A DNA stretch of 64,000 bases. It comes from Micromonospora halotolerans (lineage in GTDB: Bacteria > Actinomycetota > Actinomycetes > Mycobacteriales > Micromonosporaceae). The position numbers and the translations under genes are program-made. Location: contig NZ_CP134876.1 in NCBI RefSeq assembly GCF_032108445.1, positions 1,116,001 to 1,180,000 of the forward strand, read 5' to 3'. Below are positions 24,937 through 32,317 of the stretch, piece after piece. The notes under the pieces are model-generated. The model saw only the letters and a list, made by a program, of their open reading frames with translations. It had not been told where the DNA came from and did no database searches. Numbering within the stretch: the stretch's first letter is position 1; each line of letters begins with the position of its first letter.

Positions 24937-25419
24937 ATGGACGTGAAGGTCTGGATGTACCTGGCCTACCTCGCGGTCAGCATCGGGCTGACCGTGTGGG
25001 TGGCCCGGTCGCTCGCCCGCAACGGGCTGGTGTTCCTGGAGGACGTCTTCGCCGACAAGCGGCTGGCCGACGCGGTCAACAGCCTGCTGGTGGTCGGCTT
25101 CTACCTGCTCAACCTCGGCTACGTCACGGTGGCCATGAAGGAGGCCGCCCCGGTGGGCACCACCAGCCAGGCGCTGGAACAGCTGTCCATGAAGGTCGGC
25201 TGGGTGCTGCTGGTCCTCGGCGCCCTGCACTTCTTCAACGTCTTCGCGCTCGGCCGCTACCGGCGCGGGCGGCTGCGCCAGCAGGCGGCGGCCACCCACC
25301 CGCCGCTCGCCCCGGTCGGCTATCTCCCGCCGCAGGGCGGCCCCCGGCCGGCCCACCCGGCCGCACCGGCGCCGGCCGGACCCGCGCCCGGGCAGGCGCC
25401 GCCGGCCACGCCACGATGA
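24937..25419 (+). CDS. membrane protein with Pro-rich tail, first gene of TetR-controlled operon
   Basis: Predicted 160-residue protein. It has three membrane spans (about 5-24, 45-66 and 87-106), separated by charged loops including LEDVFADKRLADAVN and MKEAAPVG, then a cytoplasmic or periplasmic tail rich in Pro and Ala. I recognise no named family. The start has AAAGGCGGCGGGG upstream. Its stop overlaps the DCC gene start (ATGA), so the genes are translationally coupled. Two palindromic operators flank its promoter. Confidence 0.85.
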   Translation: MDVKVWMYLAYLAVSIGLTVWVARSLARNGLVFLEDVFADKRLADAVNSLLVVGFYLLNLGYVTVAMKEAAPVGTTSQALEQLSMKVGWVLLVLGALHFFNVFALGRYRRGRLRQQAAATHPPLAPVGYLPPQGGPRPAHPAAPAPAGPAPGQAPPATPR

Positions 25420-25916
25420 CGTCCGCCCCGGGCGGGCGCCCGACGGATCCCACCGGGCACGGGGCCGGTGGGATCCGCGGGTTCACCGTCCTCTACGACG
25501 CGCACTGCCCGCTGTGCCGGGCCGCCCGGCAGTGGCTCGCGTCGCGCGCCCAGCTCGTACCCCTGGAGTTCGTGCCGGCCGGTTCGGCGGAGGCCCGGCG
25601 GCGCTTCCCCGGGCTCGACCACGACGCCACGCTGCGGGACCTGACCGTGGTGGCCGACACGGGCGCGGTCTACGCGGGCGACGGCGCCTGGTTCGCCTGC
25701 CTCTGGGCCCTGGTTGACCACCGGAGCACCGCCGAGCGGTTGGCCGGCCCACACCTGCTGCCGCTGGCCCGGCGGATGGTGACGACCGCCTCCGCGGCAC
25801 GCGAGCTGGTCCGGGAACCCCGCCCGGACCCGGGATACGGTGACGACGATGACCGAGCAGACTGCGCCGACGACCGCTGCGGGTGGCCCGAGCACCGGGG
25901 CGACGGCCCGGGGTGA
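25416..25916 (+). CDS. DCC (DUF393) family thiol-disulfide oxidoreductase-like protein
   Basis: Predicted 166-residue protein with the DCC motif TVLYDAHCPLCRAARQWLASR (Cys 31 and 34 in CPLC), then ATLRDLTVVADTGAVYAGDGAWFACLWAL, the conserved second part of the family. DCC proteins have a thioredoxin-like fold and are presumed to act on thiols, with few characterised members. The N-terminal 20 residues and the C-terminal acidic tail are variable. The gene is coupled upstream to the membrane protein and overlaps the TetR gene by 68 bp at its 3' end. Confidence 0.88.
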   Translation: MTSAPGGRPTDPTGHGAGGIRGFTVLYDAHCPLCRAARQWLASRAQLVPLEFVPAGSAEARRRFPGLDHDATLRDLTVVADTGAVYAGDGAWFACLWALVDHRSTAERLAGPHLLPLARRMVTTASAARELVREPRPDPGYGDDDDRADCADDRCGWPEHRGDGPG

Positions 25917-26556
25917 GCAGACCCGCCAGCTGATCCTGGACACCGCCATGCGGCTGTTCCGCGAGCGGGGGTACGCGCGCACCACCATGCGCGCCATCGC
26001 CCAGGAGGCCGGCGTGGCGGTGGGCAACGCCTACTACTACTTCGGCTCGAAGGAACACCTGATCCAGGAGTTCTACGCGGAGACCCAGCGGGAACACCGG
26101 GTGGCGGCCGCGCCCGCGCTGGCCCGGGAGCGGGACTTCGCCGCCCGGCTGGGCGCCGTGCTGCACGCCGGCGTGGACGTGCTCACGCCGTACCACTCGT
26201 TCGCCGCCAGCTTCTTCAAGACGGCGGCCGAACCGACCTCGCCGCTCAGTCCGTTCTCCACCGAGTCGTCCGGCCCGCGGGACGCCTCGGTGTCGCTGTT
26301 CCGGGAGGTGCTGGAGGGCTCGGCCGCCACGGTGGACGCCGAACTGCGTGAACCCCTGCCGGAGCTGCTCTGGCTCGGCTACATGGGCGTGGTGCTCTAC
26401 TGGGTGCACGACCGCTCCCCCGACCAGGCCAAGACCCGCCAGCTCATCGACGGCGCGGTCCCGCTGGTCGACCGGCTGGTGAAGCTGTCCCGGCTGCGGG
26501 TGCTGCGCCCCGTGACCCGCCAGGTGGTCGGCCTGATCCACACGCTGCGTCACTGA
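25849..26556 (+). CDS. TetR family transcriptional regulator
   Basis: Predicted 235-residue repressor. The DNA-binding domain is RQLILDTAMRLFRERGYARTTMRAIAQEAGVAVGNAYYYFGSKEHLIQEFY, a textbook TetR helix-turn-helix; the rest is an all-helical ligand domain. An in-frame GTG at 25840 is an alternative start. The first 68 bp overlap the DCC gene in another frame. The two TTGAAC/GTTCAA palindromes at the head of this operon are the obvious candidate binding sites, giving an autorepressed circuit. The ligand is unknown. Confidence 0.93.
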   Translation: MTEQTAPTTAAGGPSTGATARGEQTRQLILDTAMRLFRERGYARTTMRAIAQEAGVAVGNAYYYFGSKEHLIQEFYAETQREHRVAAAPALARERDFAARLGAVLHAGVDVLTPYHSFAASFFKTAAEPTSPLSPFSTESSGPRDASVSLFREVLEGSAATVDAELREPLPELLWLGYMGVVLYWVHDRSPDQAKTRQLIDGAVPLVDRLVKLSRLRVLRPVTRQVVGLIHTLRH

Positions 26557-26631
26557 CCGCCGCACCCGCCCCCATCGGCTGAACCGCAGGTCAAGTCCGC
26601 AACCGGACAGGGGCCAGCAGCCCTTCACCCC

Positions 26632-26660
26632 TTGCTCGGCACGCGGCGGACACTTAGCGT
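26632..26660 (+). promoter_or_regulatory. possible plus-strand promoter in the TetR-GNAT gap
   Basis: TTGCTC (26632-26637) and TAGCGT (26655-26660) are separated by 17 bp, matching the principal sigma-factor pattern. Downstream lies only a short stretch and the 26691 hairpin, so a transcript would be about 60 nt. May be coincidental. Confidence 0.25.
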
Positions 26661-26690
26661 TACCAGGGTCGGGACCTGGGGGGAGAGGCC

Positions 26691-26726
26691 GCGGACCGTG
26701 GATCCGGCCCGGGATTCACGGTCCGC
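26691..26726 (-). terminator. terminator behind the GNAT gene
   Basis: Arms GCGGACCGTG (26691-26700) and CACGGTCCGC (26717-26726) pair perfectly, 12 bp past the minus-strand stop at 26738. Confidence 0.65.
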
Positions 26727-26737
26727 GCCCGCCCCGG

Positions 26738-27403
26738 TCAGCGGGGGAACACCCCGTACGAGGTCCAGCCCCGGTCCGGGAAGCCGGCCGCCTCGGCCAC
26801 CCGCGCGGAGGTGTGGTTGTCGTGGTTGTGCAGATAGGTGGGAATGGCTCCCTCGTCCAGCACCCGCCGGGCCGCCTGGGCGACCAGCCGCCGGGCCAGC
26901 CCCCGCCCCCGCGCCGCCGGCACGGTCCCCACCGCCAGCTCGTGCCCGTACGCGTCGTGCCGTTTGATTCCCGCCCCGGCCAGGTACGCCCCGTCGGCGT
27001 CCCGGACCACCAGCACCTCCCGGTCGAACAGCCGCAGCCAGGGCGGCAGCCCGGGTGTGGTCGGCGCGACCCACTCGCCGGCGTCCGGCAGCGGTGCCGG
27101 TGCGGTGCTCCACCGGAACAGCCCGGCGTGGGTGGTGAAGTCGGGCGTGCCGACCGCCGACGGAAGGGCCGGCAGCAGCCGTTCGCCGGGCCGCTCCCGG
27201 ACCAGGTCCCGCACCAGGCCGGCCCGGTCCGGCGGCACCGAGAGGATCGCGCACGCCGGTGACGCGACCGCGATGGCGGGACGCAGCCGCCCGTCCCAGG
27301 CCGGCCGGGCCCGCCGGTGCGAGCGGACCACGTGCAGCCCGGGACCGGCCGGCCACTGCCCCAACCAGGTCGCCAGGTGCAGGAACAGCCGCCGGTCGAG
27401 CAC
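26738..27403 (-). CDS. GNAT family N-acetyltransferase
   Basis: Predicted 221-residue protein. The C-terminal GNAT domain contains LVVRDADGAYLAGAGIKRHDAYGHELAVGTVPAARGRGLARRLVAQAARRVL, with RGRGLA as the acetyl-CoA loop, followed by PTYLHNHDNHTSARVAEAAGF, the usual final strand-helix. The first 110 residues are a divergent N-terminal domain. Start is GTG 27403; an overlapping ATG in another frame gives no family match. The acceptor is unknown. Confidence 0.82.
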   Translation of the reverse strand: MLDRRLFLHLATWLGQWPAGPGLHVVRSHRRARPAWDGRLRPAIAVASPACAILSVPPDRAGLVRDLVRERPGERLLPALPSAVGTPDFTTHAGLFRWSTAPAPLPDAGEWVAPTTPGLPPWLRLFDREVLVVRDADGAYLAGAGIKRHDAYGHELAVGTVPAARGRGLARRLVAQAARRVLDEGAIPTYLHNHDNHTSARVAEAAGFPDRGWTSYGVFPR

Positions 27404-27519
27404 GTGATCATGGTACGCCCACCGCGGCCCTGCGGCGTGCCGGATCCACCGGGGTGATTGGAGTGCGCGGCGGGCGGGTAGACGACGTCAGAACCGCACC
27501 GACAGCGGCGGGAACCTCA

Positions 27520-27557
27520 GGCATCGATGCCGCGTCATATTCATTTCCATACATGTA
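27520..27557. promoter_or_regulatory. AT-rich palindrome region between divergent genes
   Basis: The 180-bp gap between the GNAT gene and the small gene at 27584 carries GGCATCGATGCC (27520-27531, perfect palindrome), then an unusually AT-rich tract containing TACATGTA (27550-27557). Such tracts are rare in this genome and probably mark one or two promoters with an operator. Confidence 0.35.
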
Positions 27558-27583
27558 CAAGTTTCTCTGGGACGGTAATGGTC

Positions 27584-27769
27584 ATGCCGAATCAGCCGAA
27601 TGACCGGTACCAGCAGGACGCCGAGCAGCGCTGGCGGGCCGTCGACGCCGCCGGGCGGTTCCCGGCGCAGGCCGACTACCGGGGGGCTCGCCGCGGGACG
27701 CTGTCCTGGGCCGAGCTGAACGCGCTGCCGGCGGGCGCCTCGCCCCGGCGCGGCCTCACCGCCCGTTGA
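27584..27769 (+). CDS. small hypothetical protein
   Basis: A 61-residue frame, MPNQPNDRYQQDAEQRWRAVDAAGRFP and onward, ending RGLTAR. It is hydrophilic, with TLSWAELNALPAG near the end, and has no known domain. ATG 27584 was chosen because GGGACGG is about 8 nt upstream; ATG 27578 is an alternative. Codon bias matches real genes. It reads toward the 27869 gene on the same strand, 99 bp away. Confidence 0.55.
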   Translation: MPNQPNDRYQQDAEQRWRAVDAAGRFPAQADYRGARRGTLSWAELNALPAGASPRRGLTAR

Positions 27770-27868
27770 CGCGCCCGACACACCGGGCGCTCCGCACCGA
27801 GCTTTCGCACACCTGTCCTGTAGCGTCTTGTGGTCCGAATCCCGGCTACCACAGGAGAAGCTTCGCGC

Positions 27869-28384
27869 ATGGGCAAGAAGACGATCCACGTCTCCGACTT
27901 CAGCGGCCAGGTGCTGCGCCCCGACGACGAGGTGGTCAAGGTCGTCGTGCTGGAGCACCCGGACCTCGTCGCCGGGCCCGTGCAACTCGACGCCACCCCG
28001 GTCGAGGTGGAGAGCATCGACGACGCGGCGCTGGACGTGGCCGTCGTGGAGATCCACGACCGCCACGGCGGGGGCGAGCCGCGCCGGGTGGTGCTGACCG
28101 CCAGCGAGTTCGACGCCATGGCCACCGACATGCCGATGGCGCAGTTGCTGCGCACCGCCGAGCGGGTCAAGCCGCCCAAGGCCCGGCGCTCCGCCGAGAA
28201 GGTCGACTACGGCACCATCGAGCACGCCGGAAGGCCGCACCGGGGCCGGGTCACCGAGGAGGAGGCGAGACTCGTCCGCGAGCAGCTCGACGAGGTGAAC
28301 AAGCGCCTCGCCGACGCGGGGATCCGCCAGGTCGACCCGGCCGACCCGGAGCACGCGGCCCGCTACGGCTTCCCCACCGCCTGA
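27869..28384 (+). CDS. hypothetical protein with charged C-terminal helix
   Basis: A 171-residue soluble protein. The N-terminal half is strand-rich (TIHVSDFSGQVLRPDDEVVKVVVLEHPDLVAGPVQLDATPVEVESI), the middle has RRVVLTASEFDAMATDMPMAQLL, and the C-terminal part is a basic linker plus a charged helix (EEEARLVREQLDEVNKRLADAG) ending in DPADPEHAARYGF. The tail resembles segments of actinobacterial nucleoid-associated or conjugation-adjacent proteins, but I cannot name the family. ATG follows AGGAGAAG. A perfect 20-bp-arm terminator follows. Confidence 0.8.
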   Translation: MGKKTIHVSDFSGQVLRPDDEVVKVVVLEHPDLVAGPVQLDATPVEVESIDDAALDVAVVEIHDRHGGGEPRRVVLTASEFDAMATDMPMAQLLRTAERVKPPKARRSAEKVDYGTIEHAGRPHRGRVTEEEARLVREQLDEVNKRLADAGIRQVDPADPEHAARYGFPTA

Positions 28385-28388
28385 CGTT

Positions 28389-28433
28389 GCACCGGCCGGG
28401 CACGCGCCCCCGTGGCGCGTGCCCGGCCGGTGC
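28389..28433. terminator. bidirectional terminator
   Basis: Twenty-nt arms (28389-28408 and 28414-28433) pair perfectly around CCCGT. It lies between convergent genes ending at 28384 and 28455 and can serve both. Confidence 0.85.
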
Positions 28434-28454
28434 GGTACCGGGGCCCGGCGCGGG

Positions 28455-29195
28455 TCAGGCCCGCTTGCGGGTGATCTCGGCGAGGGCGCCCTCGACCGCC
28501 GACTCCATGGCCGCCTTCTCCAGCCCGAGCCCGGTGAGCACGCCGTCGCCGGCCTCCTCCTCGAGCAGGGCGAGCAGGATGTGCTCGGTGCCGATGTAGT
28601 TGTGGCCCATCCGCAGCGCCTCCCGGAAGGTCAACTCCAGCACCTTCTTGGCCCGCGCGTCGTAGGGAATCAGGTCCGGGACCGTGTCGGCCTTCGCCGG
28701 CAGGGTCTCGGTGACCGCCTCCCGCAGCCGCTCCAGGGGTACGCCCCGAGCGACGATCAGCGCGGCCGCCAGTCCCTCGGGCTCGGCCAGCAGGCCCAGG
28801 GCGACGTGCCCCGGCGTGATCTCGGCGTTGCCGGCGGCCCGCGCCTCCTCCTGAGAGGACACCACCACGTTGCGGGCCCGCGGAGTGAACCGGCCGAAGC
28901 CGGCGCTCGGGTCGAGGGCCGCCGCCGTCTCGGCCTTCGCGGCGGACCGCTTCTGGGCGGCCTGCTTGCTCACCCCCATGCTGCGGCCGATCTCCGTCCA
29001 CGAGGCCCCCGAGCGGCGGGCCTGGTCGACGAAGTGCCCGATCAGGTGGTCGGCGATGTCGCCCAGGTGGTCGGCGACCAGGACGGCGCCGGCGAGCTGG
29101 TCCAGGGCGTCACCGTGCACCTTCTTGATGCCCTCGATCAGCTCGTCGAGGCGTATCGGTTGGGTCATCTTCAGCGGCTCGATCTCCTCCGTCAT
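28455..29195 (-). CDS. Clp N-domain protein with N-terminal helix-turn-helix
   Basis: Predicted 246-residue protein with no ATPase. Residues 14-90 form a helical region containing SGASWTEIGRSMGVSKQAAQKR, a typical helix-turn-helix. Residues 104-170 and 180-245 match the two Clp_N repeats of ClpC/ClpA (FTPRARNVVVSSQEEARAAGNAEITPGHVALGLL and FREALRMGHNYIGTEHILLALLEEE). Clp_N domains bind substrates or adaptors such as McsB and arginine-phosphorylated proteins, so this may be a regulator that senses proteolysis targets. The gene appears leaderless, with two operator palindromes in its promoter. Confidence 0.88.
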   Translation of the reverse strand: MTEEIEPLKMTQPIRLDELIEGIKKVHGDALDQLAGAVLVADHLGDIADHLIGHFVDQARRSGASWTEIGRSMGVSKQAAQKRSAAKAETAAALDPSAGFGRFTPRARNVVVSSQEEARAAGNAEITPGHVALGLLAEPEGLAAALIVARGVPLERLREAVTETLPAKADTVPDLIPYDARAKKVLELTFREALRMGHNYIGTEHILLALLEEEAGDGVLTGLGLEKAAMESAVEGALAEITRKRA

Positions 29196-29197
29196 GC

Positions 29198-29242
29198 GTC
29201 AACCATAGGTTGACGAAGCGAGGTCGTCAACCACCGGTTGAC
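29198..29242 (-). promoter_or_regulatory. leaderless promoter with two embedded operators
   Basis: On the minus strand, TTGACG (29230-29225) and TATGGT (29207-29202) are 17 bp apart; 6 bases then separate the -10 from the start ATG at 29195, so the transcript would begin at the A of ATG. No ribosome site exists. Two palindromes of the same form, GTCAACC-N3-GGTTGAC at 29198-29214 and 29226-29242, cover the -10 and the -35 respectively. A dimeric repressor on both would block the promoter. Confidence 0.75.
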
Positions 29243-29335
29243 GTTCTCCGGGCGCGCACGACGAAGCGCCCCGGTCCGCGGGTGCGGGCCGGGGCGCAGG
29301 GGGCGTGCGGTCAGGCGAGCGGGGCTGGACAGACA

Positions 29336-29366
29336 TCAGGCCCGGTCCGCGAAGGACCGGGCCTGA
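29336..29366 (-). terminator. terminator of tRNA-Lys copy 1
   Basis: Thirteen-nt arms (TCAGGCCCGGTCC and its complement) with loop GCGAA lie 8 bp past the tRNA 3' end. The hairpin shares its stem sequence with the one behind copy 2. Confidence 0.7.
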
Positions 29367-29374
29367 GTGAACCG

Positions 29375-29447
29375 TGCGCCGCCAGGGACTCGAACCCCGA
29401 ACCCGCGGATTAAGAGTCCGCTGCTCTGCCAGTTGAGCTAGCGGCGC
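29375..29447 (-). tRNA. tRNA-Lys (anticodon CTT), copy 1
   Basis: Full cloverleaf of 73 nt on the minus strand. The acceptor stem is GCGCCGC/GCGGCGC with discriminator A, D-arm TAGCTCAACTGGCAGAGCA, anticodon stem GCGGA/TCCGC with loop CTCTTAA (anticodon CUU), and T-arm GGTTCGAGTCC-type. CCA is not encoded. A -10-like TAACGT lies about 20 bp upstream. It is identical over 73 nt to the copy at 30578. Confidence 0.96.
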
Positions 29448-29529
29448 TCGCCGGCAACGGGAAGCACGTTAACACGCCGCCCACCGGCTCGTTTCAGGGG
29501 CAGCCACCGTCCCAGCGAGGGTGTGGCGG

Positions 29530-30504
29530 CTACGGCCGGATCACCACCCGCCGGCCACGCAGCTCCCCCTGCTCCAGCATCCGGTGCGCCTCACCGACGG
29601 ACGACAACGGCATCGGCACGACCTCGCGCGGGGCCACCCGACCGGCGGCGAGCAGGCGGTTCACCGCGCCCGCCGCCTCGGCCAGCTCGGCGACGGTGGC
29701 GTGCGAGATGACGAAGCCGAGCACGCTGCGGTCGTTCATGTAGAGCGGCCCGGCCGGCAGCACCGGCCGGGCCCGGGCACCGGCCAGCAGCACGATCCGG
29801 CCACGCAGCGCCAGCAGGTCGACGACCGACTCCAGCTCGTTGCGACCCGAGGTGTCCAGGTACACGTCGATGCCGTCGGGGCACACCGACCGCAGCCCGC
29901 TCAGCAGGGCCGGGTCCCGGTAGTCGAGCACCTCGGCGGCGCCGATCCGGCGGCAGTATCCGGCATCGGCCGCCGACGCGGTGGCCACCACCCGGGCGTC
30001 CGCCGCCGCGGCGAGGGTGACGAGCGCCGCGCCGACGTTGCCGGCGGCGCCCGCGACCACGACGGTCTCCCCCGGCCGGAGCCGGCCGTGCACGAACAGC
30101 GCCAGGTACGCCGTGGCGGCCGGGTGCAGCACGGTCACCGCGGTCGCCGGGTCGACCCCGTCGGGCAGCCGGTAGAGCCGGTCCGCCGGCACCACGGCCT
30201 GCTCGGCGGCGGCACCCTGCCGGCCGTCGTGCCCGAGGCTGTTGCACCAGACCAGGTCACCGGGGCGGACGCCGGGCACACCGGGACCGGCCTCGGCGAC
30301 CCGGCCGACCAGGTCGCGGCCGACCACGAACGGCAGCGGCAGCGCCGTGGGGTACGCCCCGGAGCGGACGAAGGTGTCGACGGGGTTGACCGTGGTGGCG
30401 AGCACGTCGACCAGCGCGTCGGTCGGGCCGGGGCGCGGTGCCGGGAGTTCGCCGTACCGGATCTCGGCGGCCGGGCCGGGGCGCTCGATGTAGGCGGCTC
30501 GCAT
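29530..30504 (-). CDS. MDR-family NAD(P)-dependent quinone oxidoreductase-like protein
   Basis: Predicted 324-residue medium-chain dehydrogenase/reductase. The GroES-like N-terminus has VLATTVNPVDTFVRSGAYP and PFVVGRDLVGRVAEAGPGV; the Rossmann domain has ETVVVAGAAGNVGAALVTLAAAADARVVATAS. The zinc-liganding cysteines of alcohol dehydrogenases are absent, so it belongs to the zinc-independent quinone reductase/zeta-crystallin group. It is enclosed by two identical tRNA-Lys genes on the same strand; nothing mobile is visible. Confidence 0.9.
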   Translation of the reverse strand: MRAAYIERPGPAAEIRYGELPAPRPGPTDALVDVLATTVNPVDTFVRSGAYPTALPLPFVVGRDLVGRVAEAGPGVPGVRPGDLVWCNSLGHDGRQGAAAEQAVVPADRLYRLPDGVDPATAVTVLHPAATAYLALFVHGRLRPGETVVVAGAAGNVGAALVTLAAAADARVVATASAADAGYCRRIGAAEVLDYRDPALLSGLRSVCPDGIDVYLDTSGRNELESVVDLLALRGRIVLLAGARARPVLPAGPLYMNDRSVLGFVISHATVAELAEAAGAVNRLLAAGRVAPREVVPMPLSSVGEAHRMLEQGELRGRRVVIRP

Positions 30505-30532
30505 GCCCTCATTCTGGTCGCCGCCAGGCGGG

Positions 30533-30568
30533 AAAAAATTCAGGCCCGGTGCATCGCACCGGGCCTGA
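30533..30568 (-). terminator. intrinsic terminator of tRNA-Lys copy 2
   Basis: Arms TCAGGCCCGGTGC and GCACCGGGCCTGA (loop ATC at 30553-30555) are followed on the minus strand by AATTTTTT, a genuine U-tract. This is the only hairpin noted in the window with a proper U-run of six. Confidence 0.88.
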
Positions 30569-30577
30569 CCTGAAGTG

Positions 30578-30650
30578 TGCGCCGCCAGGGACTCGAACCC
30601 CGAACCCGCGGATTAAGAGTCCGCTGCTCTGCCAGTTGAGCTAGCGGCGC
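30578..30650 (-). tRNA. tRNA-Lys (anticodon CTT), copy 2
   Basis: Identical in all 73 nt to the copy at 29375, with the same anticodon CUU. A -10-like TAAGGT lies about 20 bp upstream, in the same relative position as TAACGT of copy 1, and the 30 bp 5' of both genes are similar (each contains CAACGGGAAG). The transcript ends at a U-tract terminator. Confidence 0.96.
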
Positions 30651-30837
30651 TCGCTGACAACGGGAAGAACCTTAGCACGCACGCCGACCGGGGTTCCAAT
30701 CCGATACCGGGCTCCACCCTTCGGACGAGCTTAACCGGCGAAAGCCCCCAAAATTCGCGTCTGTCCGGTCGAGGGGCGCGGGCGGCGGGCCCTCATGCGG
30801 CACGATGTCCGCCAGGCACGCGAGAACAGAGGTGGGG

Positions 30838-32103
30838 ATGGGCAGGTTCGCGCGGTCCGGGGCGATGGTGGGTGTCCTGGTCCTCACGGCGTCACTGGCA
30901 CTGACCGGGTGCGGTGACGACCAGAAGAAGCCGGCGTTCGTGGCCGGCGCGCAGCAGGGCGACCCGGCGGCGACCGCGTCGCCGGACGCGACGGGCGAGC
31001 CGAGCCGGCCCGCCGTGCCGGCGCTGACGGTGAACCCGGCCGACGGGTCCGACAAGCGCCCGGTCAGCACCGAGATCAGCGCGCGGATCCCGGGTGGCGG
31101 CAAGGTGTCGAAGGTCGTCCTGACGGCCGCCAACGGCGCGACCGTCGCGGGGCGGCTGCGCCGGGACGGCTCGTCCTGGGTGCCGTCGGCTCCGCTGAAG
31201 TACGGGACCCGGTACACCGCCACGGTCACGGGCACCGGCACGGACGGTCAGACCCGGCAGGGCACCAGCAGCTTCACCACGATGGCCAAGCCGAAGTCGA
31301 TGATCGGCTCCGGGCTCTACATGTTCAGCGGCAAGACGTACGGGGTGGCCATGCCGGTGGTCGCCGAGTTCTCGCCGGGCATCCCGAAGAAGGACCGCGC
31401 CGCGATGCAGAAGCGGATGTTCGTGCAGACCGACCCGCCGCAGCCGGGCGCCTGGCACTGGCTCTACAACGGCACGCAGGCGTACTACCGCGCGCCGGAG
31501 TACTGGAAGCCGGGCACCACGATCACGGTCCGGCTGGCGCTGGCCGGGATCCCGCTGAGCAACGGCCGCTACGGCAACGTCGACCGGAGCGCCACCGCCA
31601 AGATCGGGCGCGCGTTCGAGATGAAGGTCGACAACGCGACCAAGCGGATGACCGTGTACGAGAACGGGTCGGTGGTCCGCACCGTGCCGGTGAGCCTGGG
31701 CAAGAAGAGCACCCCCTCCTCCAGCGGCACGATGGTGGTGATGGAGAAGAAGGAGTCCACGGTCTTCGACACCCGGGACGAGCCGGATCCGAGCAACCAG
31801 TACGTCACGAAGATCGACTTCGCTCAGCGGCTGACCTGGGGCGGCGAGTACATCCACGCCGCACCCTGGTCGGAGGGCGTGCAGGGCCGGGTGAACGTCT
31901 CGCACGGCTGCGTGAACGTCTCGATGGCGGACGGCCGGTGGCTCTTCGGCAAGACGCTGGTGGGCGATCCGATCACGGTGAAGGGCACCCCGCGGCGGCT
32001 GGAACCCGGCAACGGCTGGACGGCCTGGAGCATGAGCTGGTCGCAGTTCGTCGCCGGCAGCGCCGTGCCGGTGCCCGAGGGTGGCCAGGGGTCGCCCTTC
32101 TGA
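30838..32103 (+). CDS. L,D-transpeptidase lipoprotein, copy 1
   Basis: Predicted 421-residue exported enzyme that makes 3-3 peptidoglycan cross-links. A signal peptide ends in the lipobox LTGC (Cys 25). Two Ig-like domains (LTVNPADGSDKRPVSTEI... and the MIGSGLYMFSGKTYGVAMPV... segment) precede a YkuD catalytic domain with IHAAPWSEGVQGRVNVSHGCVNVS, the catalytic His and Cys in SHGCVN. This order is that of mycobacterial LdtMt2-type enzymes. ATG 30838 follows GGTGGGG. A paralogue follows 214 bp downstream. Confidence 0.94.
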   Translation: MGRFARSGAMVGVLVLTASLALTGCGDDQKKPAFVAGAQQGDPAATASPDATGEPSRPAVPALTVNPADGSDKRPVSTEISARIPGGGKVSKVVLTAANGATVAGRLRRDGSSWVPSAPLKYGTRYTATVTGTGTDGQTRQGTSSFTTMAKPKSMIGSGLYMFSGKTYGVAMPVVAEFSPGIPKKDRAAMQKRMFVQTDPPQPGAWHWLYNGTQAYYRAPEYWKPGTTITVRLALAGIPLSNGRYGNVDRSATAKIGRAFEMKVDNATKRMTVYENGSVVRTVPVSLGKKSTPSSSGTMVVMEKKESTVFDTRDEPDPSNQYVTKIDFAQRLTWGGEYIHAAPWSEGVQGRVNVSHGCVNVSMADGRWLFGKTLVGDPITVKGTPRRLEPGNGWTAWSMSWSQFVAGSAVPVPEGGQGSPF

Positions 32104-32317
32104 GCAGGCGTAACGTGGGCGGATGCGCCACCGGCGGTGGGTCGTTCGTCCGCGTACCCTCGGGCGGAGGTGGAGACCACTCCGCTCGACAAAGCGCCGC
32201 ACGGTATCAGAATCGTTACATCGCGGGCGGGGTGTTTCGGTTCACTTCCGGCAACGGGTAACCGTTCCGGCGCGTCTGTAAGGACGATGGGACCCGGACC
32301 ACGACTGTGAGGGAAGC

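Noticed and set aside
29198..29242. HAIR, CIRCE or CtsR heat-shock operator in front of the ClpN gene
   Set aside because: The GTCAACC-N3-GGTTGAC sites do not match CTTGAGT-N7-ACTCAAG, CIRCE, or the CtsR direct heptad repeat.
29375..30650. tRNA-Lys repeats as att sites of an integrated element
   Set aside because: Full tRNA genes with promoters and terminators are repeated, and there is no integrase or mobility gene between them.
32221..32270. MtrA-type GTAAC repeats upstream of the second L,D-transpeptidase
   Set aside because: Only one GTAAC and an inexact second half-site with the wrong spacing are present.
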